From positions 3,007,001 to 3,071,000 of the forward strand of contig JBANDB010000007.1 of assembly GCA_037576215.1 (NCBI GenBank): a DNA stretch of 64,000 nucleotides, in the 5' to 3' direction. Source of the stretch: Armillaria gallica. Lineage: Eukaryota; Basidiomycota; Agaricomycetes; Agaricales; Physalacriaceae. The position numbers were made by a program, and so were the translations under genes. The notes under the pieces are model-generated. The model saw nothing but the letters and a program-made list of their open reading frames with translations, did not search any database and had not been told where the DNA came from. Numbering within the stretch: position 1 is the first letter of the stretch; every line of letters starts with the position of its first letter. Of this stretch, positions 35,946 through 46,269 are shown one piece after another.

Positions 35946-36940
35946 GCCCGTACATGCTTATTTCTGGAGAGTATCTTGTCTTTGAGTAGTTTCGACCGTA
36001 GCGCAGTTCTTGCTACAGTTTCGTGGTCCAGGCCCCAGCATTAGACGCACTGAGAATGAGAATGACCTTGAGCTCATCCAACTCGGATTCGCATTCTGTT
36101 ATTTGCGAATGATCTTCATTTTTGGTTCTGAAGAAAGAATTTAGAAGAATAAGGACGGGAACCCGAGGTGAAAACCAGAAACAAAGCATAACGTCTTGAG
36201 TTTCTTTACAAGCTTCTGGGTCTCAACAGTTTAGGCCTTCTTCGCCGCTTTTTTGGCTTCCTTCAAATCTTGATGCTAGAGGTACTCAACATAAGTACTG
36301 CATGTGCACAGAAGGAAAACAGAAATTCACACCCGCCAATCTTTACACCTATATCCTTCTATGCTGAGTATTACATGAAACATCTGAAAATTAAAGGTGT
36401 ATACTGCAGAACACACCTTTGCCACTTTGTTTCTCTTGCGCTTCATTCCTCGTTTTTCAATCACTGCGCCTGACAGTAAGGAAAATAGAGATTGATAAAG
36501 GCAACATTCCTCAATGGGCAAAACATTCTTTGCAGTTGCTCATTAATTCGATGACTACATGAAGCACACAACAACTTACAACTAAAGAAGTAAATACGCT
36601 CTTCTATGATGACTCGATCCCTCAATTTATTTCCTGATAACTCTTTGAGACACCACAGCAGACACAACTACCGAAGGCCTCTGGAATGGGAAGTCATAAT
36701 TTCTTGCCTCGCTACTACTGCAGAGATGAAAAACAAATAATCCTCTCCACAACATCAATTATGACAGGTGGGTGAGTACAAAGTGTCGGTCTCCAACAGG
36801 GTGCCTGGCTCCTCACAAGCAAGTGATCTGTTGTATAGCAGGGTGTTAGCACACTCAGACTGAAAAACTACACTTTAGCCAAAGCTGGCGAGGTGCAGTA
36901 GGAGCAGAGCTTACCCGGTGTTGTAATTAATGCCTGCATC
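35946..36940. other. Gene-less stretch
   Basis: No recognised gene. Short open frames at 36270-36667 on both strands are unsupported. Confidence 0.35.
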
Positions 36941-36944
36941 CCTC

Positions 36945-37530
36945 AATAGCCCATCCATGGAAGATTGCTATATGCAGACATAGCAACGACTTCCACTAGC
37001 GCATCACCAATCCATTCTTTGCCTGTATTCCGTGTCCACCCATGTACAATGGCGACGGCCTGCTGTATCTCCCTTTTGTCATCCTTCATCTTCATCCTCG
37101 ACTTTGAAACCTTTCCCGTAATCACCGTCATATAGGTTATAGAGTGTGAGTTGAGCTAACTCACTTAACAGCATCTTCTTCACAGGATCACTCCTCTTGT
37201 ACACAGCCATGGTGCGTACAAGGGATGCATAAGTTGCCAATACAGTTGGTACATTAAGTGGTATGGATAGCTTATCAAGACCACAGAGAGGCTGATTGAC
37301 GAACTCCAACTTGGAAGGATTGAACGAACAATTGATGATAGGTAGAATAGAATGAACTGTGCCAGGCTAAGATTAGCGGATTGAGTTATTCTGTGGATGA
37401 GGGCCTTTGAAATTAAGTCTCCTCCTATGGAGACATATAGCGAGTCAGGTAAGGATAGCAGTAAGCCCATGGAGGTGAGGATTTCTGATGCTTGTTGCAG
37501 CTTGTCATTGGGAACAATGTATGAGAAGTC
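36945..37530 (-). pseudogene. Unknown conserved-looking protein, broken frame
   Basis: Minus-strand segments in order: FSYIVPNDKLQQASEILTSM and LPDSLYVSIGGDLISKALIH, then after a frame change PLNVPTVLATYASLVRTMAV and SDPVKKMLLSELAQLTLYNL, then in a third frame REIQQAVAIVHGWTRNTGKE and WIGDALVEVVA. The composition is convincingly coding and the order coherent, but each step needs a frame change with no good splice sites. It resembles hypothetical mushroom proteins that I cannot name. Confidence 0.45.
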
Positions 37531-37534
37531 CTGA

Positions 37535-39510
37535 GGAGGAGGATTAGACTACACAAAACATCTGGAAAGTGATACTCACACATGTCTTATACATATTACA
37601 AGACAGCTGTCTGCACGAAATGATCCTGAGGTTTAGCGGTCCTGAAGTATTCACCTCAGGTTTTTTTGTGACTTCAGCAGCCAGCCAGTGAAGCCCGGGC
37701 CTGCTGATCATGATCATGAGCAGATGTCGGGAAGGAGGATACGCAGGCCGGACCCGGGTAAGTCATTTTGACATTAGAGTGACCACGATACTTGACTGTT
37801 ACCTAGCCCGCTCTGTCCATGGCGGTGCTGCCTGCTACATTACCCTGTCTCAAGTCCCACTGAATAGATCTAGCCTTCTGTTTATACGGAAGGATGTTCG
37901 AAGAATTGAAACTGGCATCATCAAAGTTGGGTTTCTATCATCGTAATGGTGAGTAAATCTGCAGTGCGACTCAACTTCTCATGATCAGGCCTTCAACTAC
38001 TCGCTTCTAGGGTTTGAACTCGCATTCTCGCTTCGTATCTCATGGAGCATACAGAAATCTGTCCATCTTCACAGTCACGAAGCACTCGATGTTAATCCAA
38101 GTGAACACAAATCTATAGACATTGGAATGAGGGATGAAGCGGATGAGATTCATGGAACATTTGGCATTCTATACATCGTAACAGTCACAAGCTGACCAGA
38201 GCTCGTCTATCTGCCGAAGTATGGGCTATTTTGATCCAACAGAAAAAGACTCAACTGTCAGACACAGGGCCCTCGGACTTCTCGAGCTCGCTGGCACACT
38301 CTTCATACATTAGGGTGAGGGACAAAGAGGCTTGCCCTCAGTTTCCAATCCAATCCAGCAGTGACTTTGAAGTTGGGGGCTACCCCGGTAGGTGCGTGTT
38401 CCATTCTGCCTTCTCACCTTTCTTCCTTGAACTGGGGCCATCACATGCGAAGGACAACCAGTGCATCCATAACACCTGTCCGTTGTTTCCCACTGATTCT
38501 ATATTTCAGGATGTCTGTACAGAACTGCTCAGGCTGTGCTGTGTGATGACTAAGTGCGTATTTAATATCTGGTCATTGTTCCCTATTGATGATGTTTGCT
38601 GTAGCATTTTGGTTCGCAGTCGGATTCTGTTGCCCAACATCAACACGCTCCATGTTACTCGTTTCTGTGCTCAGCACGACGATTTACATGGTTCACATAC
38701 TCCATCCACGGGTACTATGATGCTCTGCATCATTCAGGTTGTCGTTCTAATAATTACTCGTCTATCTGTGGTGTGTCGGCATGGCTGGAACTGTGTTACA
38801 TGTGTTGCATTGAAGGAGTCTTTGTTGAGAGTAACATTCACAATAAAAGAATTTGCTTGCATAAAGGTGTCATTGTGTTCAAATCAATGTCATTCAATGA
38901 GTGTAATTCAATCCTACTGTGAACTTTTTTTTAGGACACTGCATTTTATTAACTGCAACAAGTACACTATCTGACAAGATGCAGTGGCGGGGCCGGTGCT
39001 CAGGCTTCCTCCTCCCTCTTATTTATCCCTGGACCTGGGAACTGCAGCGGGGACGTCGGGCAGATTTCTGGAGGGTCCAGACCGTGACATGTGAATATTT
39101 GCAATCCTGCTGACTATCAACTTAACTCAATATAATTTGATAATCATTAATCAGGGTGCAAACAACAACACTCTCGCACAGATTGAGATATATGTCGCAT
39201 TGAAGATAGACCAACCTTAGTGACCTCCATTGAATGACTCATCTTCGGACGGATCTTGGGAGTTGAATAAATTAGATTCTGACAAATCTACCAGCAAAAG
39301 ACAAGAACCCACTACCAAGGTAGCAGGAATAAACTATGTCATAATAGTGACTTTATTAATTATCAATAATATGCCGGTCCGGCAATATGGCATGTGCCAC
39401 AATTGGTTGCAGACTTTCGGTGGTGCTCAAATATTTAGTATCGTATACAAGCTCTTGACAGTGTCATATGGTTGAGTTCATCTACTCATTCGTGCCTCAC
39501 TTCTGTTAAT
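37535..39510. other. Largely gene-less stretch
   Basis: Holds one copy of the recurring motif TCCTGAAGTATTCACCTCAGG (about 37640). A 247-codon plus-strand frame (38231-38974) is Cys- and Phe-rich with no domain and is probably chance. A short acidic open segment at 39230-39325 (NDSSSDGSWELNKLDSD) could be an upstream exon of the next gene. Confidence 0.35.
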
Positions 39511-39514
39511 GCAG

Positions 39515-40970
39515 TTCGCAGGGAGAAAGACAGCAGGCTGTCGCCGATATGGCGGCCCAATTCCAGGATATCTTTAGCGATCATTCCCAGGCAGTAATCA
39601 CTGCCTCAGGTGAATCAGCCATTCCTGCCGAATCCCTCATCGATGTGGTGAAGTCCTTGTCAGACACCTATGGCGTTGAAATCATGGATAGTTCAGAACT
39701 CGCCCAGCTCAATCGGATCGTGAAGGATGCGCCTGGTTTATAGGTGACTTCTTCCCAATCCCTACAATTGCTTCAGCGTGTCAGGTCTGGGGAGAGAGAT
39801 GATCCAGCTCGAAGAGTATATAGCCGGCATGAGCAAGATAGCCGACACGAACCTATGCTCAAACCTGACCGTAGTGAAACACATGCTCCAGATGACATGT
39901 ATTACGATGCTTATGTTCACTGGAAAAAGCAGGCATCAGATTTACGAAGACAGTTGTCAGATGTGGAAGCGACAGCAGATACAAAAATTGTTGAGTACGA
40001 GTACAAAGTTGAGAGGCTGTCTAGCAAAATCGACGAGCTGCAGACAGAGTTAGACACCACCAGGCGCCAGGAGACAGACTTGCTATCTAAAGAGGTTTTT
40101 CTTTTCTTCAAGTCCCAATGTCACAACTGATTTGTCCCCTTCATAGAAACGAAACATGACTCAAATTTCCGATTTAGAGAACGAAGTTGGGAAGCTCTTG
40201 GACTCGCTAGACCAGGTTCGGACATCAAATGCGAGTGTACGAAAGCTCTATCAGGAGCAGTGCAGTAAGCCATGGATTTTCTGTAATATTTCAGCTTGGA
40301 GATTTATGACCATGTATTTGATAGACATCTCTGGGAAGTATCGTGATGAGCTTCTACAGTGAGATCAGGTTATTAGCACGCTGAATGAGGCCAGCGCCAA
40401 TACTGTGGTGCCAAACGACACAATACTCCCACCGTCATCTCTTAGCCTCCAAGCAGAACTAGCACTGGTTCAAGTTCGCTTGGATGAACAGACACAGCAG
40501 AATTTAACTTTAGAGGAAACCATTGATCAAATGCAATTTGAGATGGTGCCTGCTATGGCGAGCCTAACAGTCCTTTCTGATGATGTCTCCAGGGATTCTA
40601 CTGCTGCAACAAATAGGATGCTGTGTGCTGACACAACCGTAGTAAAAGATAATGAAGATGAGTTGGTACTCCAGACTGTCATCTCCAAAAGGAAAGAGCG
40701 GGTGGGAATGTCTGTTTCTCGCTGTATGAGCAGTATCAGTACGGTTGATGATGGAAAGCCAGAACCTGAGGTTGTATGGGCAGAACAGGTGTAATGGCTT
40801 TTCCTATTCTTTCTCCTACTGACAGCCTCAACAGGATTCCTCGTTTGAAGAAGTGTCGAGTATGAGTTGGATCGCAGTTCCCATCAATCCGTATAGTGGT
40901 CTGCACGGCGCAGTGATCATAGAAATGGGGAAAAGAAAAAAAAATCCTTGGTTCTTTCTTCGTTAGCAAC
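39515..40970 (+). pseudogene. Coiled-coil protein gene with nonsense codons
   Basis: Readable parts: MAAQFQDIFSDHSQAV, SLIDVVKSLSDTYGVEIMDS, HWKKQASDLRRQLSDVEA, KVERLSSKIDELQTELDTTR, ISDLENEVGKLLDSLDQV, LSLQAELALVQVRLDEQ and a Ser-rich end. The heptad-like pattern indicates a long coiled coil; a cytoskeletal or spindle role is possible but not shown. Introns: 40095-40146 (weak GTTTTT donor), 40265-40324 (60 nt) and one near 40790-40830. Frame-preserving stops: TAG at 39741-39743 between APGL and VTSSQ, and TGA at 40360-40362 between ELLQ and DQVISTL. Both fit C-to-T changes. The start is not identified. Confidence 0.6.
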
Positions 40971-40974
40971 AACT

Positions 40975-42950
40975 TGCGAGTTCTGGGAAAACCCTAATCT
41001 ATAGTGTGTGCTTAAAAACCAAGTGCACCAGACCACAAATGCGAATACATTGCAGTTGCGAAGAAAAGGTACTTTATTACAATATTTTTGTTACCAAAAG
41101 GGATCCCATATATTATACCGACTGCTCCGCCCTCTCAAATATAGCAAGCACTACTCTACTAGTGTGACTGTTGACAGGTCATCGAGTCTCAAAGTGATGG
41201 CACTGAAAGGTACGGGGTCCGACGGTCTTGAAGTCACACCTTGATTTTTTGACAGACATTGGGAACCAGGGATACGAATTGTATGAAGGAATACTCACAG
41301 ACTGATTCGGACTTTGCCATAAGTCATTCCCACTACCTTGGTAATGGGTTATGGGTGGAACACTATCGTGCTTTCGTTTGGCGTAAAAAAAAACAATCTG
41401 CCAGCAAAGTGATGTGCCCCCTATTGGGTGCGACTCATACGAGGCTGTGCGATCGTTAATTTGACCATATATCTAGTGGTGCCTGCTCTCCACCCCATGG
41501 CCAGTTTCTAGATCTCCCTATCAAGCAAGCTTTATTTCTGATCGTCGCCCCATCGTATCCCCGTCTTTAGCCGTCTTTCCTATACCGAGCTATACCGTCG
41601 GCAGATGGGATGCTGATCATTTTAACACATGCAGCCTGTCAGCTGCCCTGAGCTCCACCACCCCAGGTAAGACGTCCAGGATGACGAAAATACAATCATT
41701 TGAAGCAGGCTTCTAGCTCATGGCCTAAACTCGCTTCGTAGATCAGCTTGGGATGGCCAATTGTGATTGGGAGTGTTTATCCCTCCGAGTCAAGTGGCAG
41801 ATTAGTATTGGATACATCGTTCTATTCTCCAGAGTCCACCATCACTCGATGTTATTCTGGTTGACAATGTTGGCATTGTCATCTATGTCGGGACAGGGCA
41901 CATAGCCATATATAGTATACCATTAGCTTCAGGATTAGTTTCTGAGTAACAGAAACTCCGCAAAAATTTCACTATTTTTGGAGTGATTAATATTCTGCAG
42001 CACCTGATATAGAAGTGTTGTAAGTCTAGCCATTTATAAAATATCTGTCCAATCTAGATGACAAGGGGGGAGGTCATTACATTCGGTCGCAGAGATATGA
42101 TTTTGACTTGATATTAGGTAAAGTTTTTGTTCAGGCGTCGGGACACTATCGTGGATTGTTAGGGTATTCTGTGATGGAATTTCCCGTTGTGCAAGTCAAT
42201 ACATGGCGGGACGGATATGAGACCTATTGCGAGGCAAGCACTGGGCAGAGGGTGTCACCAAGTGCAAGTTCCCAATCAGGAACAGGTCAAGTCCACAGGA
42301 ATTGATTGAATCCTCGATCGCATTTCTGGACACGTGGTCATCTTCCAATTTGAATGTCTTCGTCAGCGCATTATAATCCATCAGATCTGCCAGATCCTCG
42401 AGCTGGATCTTGTAGCATTTTCTAGATCTGAAATATCGGTCACCATGGCACGGTGCCGCTGCCTGAGAGGACCCTGGTACCCAGTGGCTGGTAAGAGTAA
42501 ACGGTCACCATGAACCAAAGTAAGCTCCTGATCCCATGATTATGACCAGAAAGATTCTGTCACACTCTTGGCTTCGTGTCTCATTTCTTCGCTGTGATCG
42601 CCTCGATGCGCAAGTTCATGTTTTCGCCCCAAACTCCGTTCATGTCGGTACTAGTTCGAGTTCCTGGCTTTTAGTCCTCCCTGAACCTCATGTCCAAAAT
42701 GTGGAGAGAAAAGACATTGTGCCATGCAATTACTTATCCTCACTCGGTCTTTCTTCCACTGTTCATCATTTGTTATGCCAGAGACCAGATCAACGAAGGT
42801 ACTATCGTCCCAAAGTTTCCAGACTACTGACACAGTAATTTCTTTCCAGAACACTCGCCACACCAGGCCGAAGGTCTACTCTTTACTGATTCTTGTCCTT
42901 CCCACCATCTAATAGCAGACTCAGGCTTTAATTTGGCTGTGATCAGAATG
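40975..42950. other. Gene-poor stretch containing a dispersed repeat
   Basis: A segment at about 41630-41790 resembles 56430-56570 (CTCCACCACCCC, GGTAAGA-GTCCA, ACGAAAATAC). It is possibly coding debris (STTPGKTS). A short open frame at 42108-42305 is unrecognised. Otherwise nothing is seen. Confidence 0.35.
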
Positions 42951-42956
42951 TGATAT

Positions 42957-43950
42957 TGCCGCTATGTACTCCATTGTGAGGCAAAGCCAATGGCATGCCG
43001 ATGCAATCTTCTTCATTGGCATCGATCTTCCAACACTGAACCAGCTGATGACTTTGTTGTCACTCTTGAATGCTCTGCAGAATCTCAATGCACTCAGCAT
43101 TCAGATTTGATCATCGACTCGGAAGAAATGCAGTCGAAGGATCATCAAACTGGCAAGAGGTCTCAGAATTCCTTCACTTACGGTCCTCAAGACCAATGTT
43201 GAACACGATGCGGTTGCCATATTCTTAAACACACATCGAACGATACAGGAACTGCATTTATTGGGAGTCGGATGCTCTGCAGACGACTGTGCGCTGGCGC
43301 AAGTCGAAGCTGCTCAGCATTTGATGACGCTAGCCACTCCTGCATCCTGTGCAAGACATCTAATTCCGTATAACCCAGTAACATCTCTCACACTCAACAG
43401 CGTGTCTCAGTCTCAGCTTCCTCTTATTCACACTGCCCTCGTTCATGCGAGGGAGCCTATCAGAAAATTGCACGTTAGTTTCAACGGCAGAGTCCCCCGA
43501 GTTATAACAAAATTACTGGGAACCATGCACACGGATGCCATGTCAGCGCTGCAGTTGGATGAAGAAGGGCCTATGTTGAAGGTTCGCTCTTCCCATGATA
43601 AACATTAAAGCTGATATTGAACGCAGGAGTAGCAGACGTATCCCTGGAATGATTCACATGCATGGAGTGCAGAATTGCAAGCCTGCAGTTGTTTGAAATG
43701 CTTTCATCTCTTCACTTGGGACAAGATCACATTTCCCGTCGGCAAACAAGATGCTGAGGAAGCCCTCCTAGAGAGCTGGTTTAGGGCCAATGTCCAAGCA
43801 ACAATGGAGGAGGTCATCATTTGCTATGGTATGGGCATGTATTGTAGCTGGTGGAAACGCCACAGAGTCAAACGATGTTGGAGAAGAGCACAACACATCT
43901 TCGGACATGAGCTCTCGATGAATCTCTGTAAGTGTTCTGCACTCTAGTTC
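42957..43950 (+). pseudogene. F-box/LRR-like protein fragment with in-frame stop
   Basis: A leucine-rich frame runs from about 42957 (WHADAIFFIGIDLPTLNQL, LLSLLNALQNLNALSIQI), meets TGA at 43108-43110, and then stays open in the same frame to 43606 (FLNTHRTIQELHLLGVG, SLTLNSVSQSQLPLI, PIRKLHVSFNG). After a probable intron, a further segment at 43675-43947 (SCLKCFHLFTWDKITFPVG) may be the next exon. The pattern matches the C-terminal LRR part of mushroom F-box proteins. The F-box itself is not present. Confidence 0.55.
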
Positions 43951-44249
43951 CCTCACACCTACCAATGATGGCAGATGGGCCCGTCGACGGGTGGGATTAA
44001 CTTTCATCAGGCAATCGTCGACGCCATGAATGTCACGCGTTGTATTGACTATATTTGGTGACATGAACAGGAGCTCGATCAGAGAGTCGCAGATGCTACT
44101 TCTATTTTGGTTCAATATAGGTGCTTGTAGTAAGTAGTATACGTTTGCAAGTTCTGCCATGTCCTGGCCAAAGTCCGCAAAATCTGGAGCTATTCTATAC
44201 CGAGGATTCCCTAAATCACTCCGGCAAAACTGCAACAAATTTCAAGAGA

Positions 44250-44312
44250 CATTGTTACTACGTCGAACAAGCAGATGGCACCTACGCGGCGGTGTCCGTG
44301 GAGCGCTACTTC
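44250..44312 (+). repeat. Family X fragment at the inverted-repeat border
   Basis: Reads YVEQADGTYAAVSVERYF, close to VKQADGTYTVLPVERYF in the family X gene at 30801-31469. The similarity runs into the first 14 bases of the right arm of the 1739-bp inverted repeat (from 44299), and those bases are also kept in the left arm (34651-34663). The ancestral unit therefore joined family X to R2, and the left arm was cut at this point (inference). Confidence 0.65.
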
Positions 44313-46037
44313 CACATTGAAGAAGCTGGACACACCCATGGCAAACATGCATCAAAGATACTGCTGACGATCCTCGCTGTCGTAGCCAAGATGTGCTTCA
44401 TCAGTTGCTTGTCAGACAGGGCACCTGCATGTACACTCCTTGCTGCCATGCTCAATTGGTGCAGCAGTGGCCTAGGATACCATGTAATTGAAGTAGCCAT
44501 CAGCGTAGAACCACATTGTGGATGGACAAACTCACCATGTCATACCAAGCACGTTGCCGCCATCTTCAGGCTCAGTGGAATGGGAGTCAGCCTCCCTCTG
44601 GTGTTGTCAAAACCATCGATTTTCGATCCTATATAATAAGCCAACATGTTAACCACCAAGTCGTTGAAGCAATCCCAGTGGAAAACTTACTCATAAAATC
44701 CTGACTCTGCAACATGCAAGATCCTGTATCCGCGAATTGACGTTTCTTAGGTCATCTAATCGTAACCATAATGCAACGCTTTAAGCTGACAGCGACAAGC
44801 TTAAGGGAAGAGACAAGCAGGATCAATTGTGTTGGGTGCTGAATTCCAGACGTCGGGTTGGCATCCCGAATTTCCCGAAGTAGGCTATTTCACATCCTGG
44901 GATCAACAGCTCTGAAGTGTGAGATATTCAAGCTTCTCATGCAAAGAAAGTTAGTCACTGTTTGGTTCTTGTATGGAATTACTTACGTGTTGGCTATCTC
45001 CTCGGGTACTTCGTAGTGTTTAAGGCTGGATAAATCGTAGTTAGCCTCCACGTTGCATTTGCCAAAGATGTAAACCCGTTTTGCTACTCACTTCGTTTGA
45101 GTCCAGCATTACGATTCTAACCTGAAGTCCTCACAGATGTGCGGCAGTACCATGGTACATCCATTGCTTGTCTCATTTCTCGTTGAATTGCTAATATGAG
45201 TAAGGAATACTAGTAGTGATGCACCGTCCATAAGTGCAAAGTGGGCAAGAATTCCAGCGGTTCTGAAGTAAACACCCCAGATTATCCGCAAAGAGAAAAG
45301 ACAACCAATCCCAGCCAAAGTGAACCTGGCAAGGGTTTGGGCAGACGTCCAACAGATTTGAAGTCAACAGTCAGGACGCAAGATTTCAAACCCCGATGAC
45401 CTTCTGATTCAAACAAGTACATCGAGATACAACTCTGCATCATATCGTGCTTTGACAAGTCCAAAGTCGTTGTTCCACGACGGCTCAGGATTTATTCCGC
45501 TGTGTCCACAGCGGCCATCCAGACAGTAAATATTCTATGCCAAGATATCAGTAGAATGCACAGACTTTCTGTGTCAGCAGGTAAGGACTTGTGTCTGAAT
45601 TAATATGCACGACAGTATGGCTCACTGTTTCTGTAGAACTTTAGAAGAGGTTGTTCTTTTGATGTTAATTTGGGGAATCCCACAGAAACGATGGAATCTG
45701 GTTTCTCTTCTAGTCTCACAGGAGCATCTTCGCATCATTGCATTCGTTAGTATACAAGTCATGAGCTGCTTGTCATCCAACCTGATGTACAAGAGACAGT
45801 GACATTCACGGAGATGCCTGTCTCATACTCACTACCGATGTGGCTTGCATCCTGACTGTAATTGGTACTCGATCTGATATCAGGGAAACAAGACTCTCCT
45901 ACCAGATTCAATACTTCTACGAGACAAACGTGACATACATTGGCCTCGATGTCTGGATTCCGTGGGCACAACCGTCAGGAGTCACCAACTTACCTTTCTC
46001 CCTGTTAGGCTGTTGCTTCTTAGAGTCTCCAAACCTT
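44299..46037 (-). repeat. 1739-bp inverted repeat, right arm
   Basis: Partner of 32925-34663. It carries R2 (44482-44887) and R1 (about 45110-45800) in the orientation used by the other R1 copies. Sequence differences are scattered substitutions, denser toward the 45750-46037 end. The arm ends about 230 bp from the transposase coding region. Confidence 0.9.
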
Positions 46038-46114
46038 ACCACGCCGATCCTGAAACCCATTTCTGCATCGACCTCTTAGTTGGATCTTTTCCTGGTATAT
46101 CCTGGTATATTGAT

Positions 46115-46250
46115 CCCAGACCCTCCATATTAGCTTATATTGTAGGAGGACTACCATCAGTCAACCATTTCAACATCTTTCCTAATGATACCAGACCTCC
46201 ATATCAGCTTATGTGTGGTAAGAAGACTGCCATTAGTCAACCATTTCACC
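46115..46250. repeat. Imperfect tandem repeat, ~76-bp period
   Basis: Two units, 46115-46170 and 46191-46248, share CCAGACC-TCCATAT, AGCTTAT and AGTCAACCATTTCA. A smaller duplication, CCTGGTATAT twice, lies at 46091-46110. The position next to the transposase 3' end would suit subterminal repeats of a CACTA element. Confidence 0.6.
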
Positions 46251-46269
46251 GAGTGACGGCCATATCTGA

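Noticed and set aside
38231..38974. 247-codon open frame as a real gene
   Set aside because: No domain, no codon or repeat structure typical of the neighbours, rich in Cys and Phe, and within a region of repeat debris. It is kept only as a remark.
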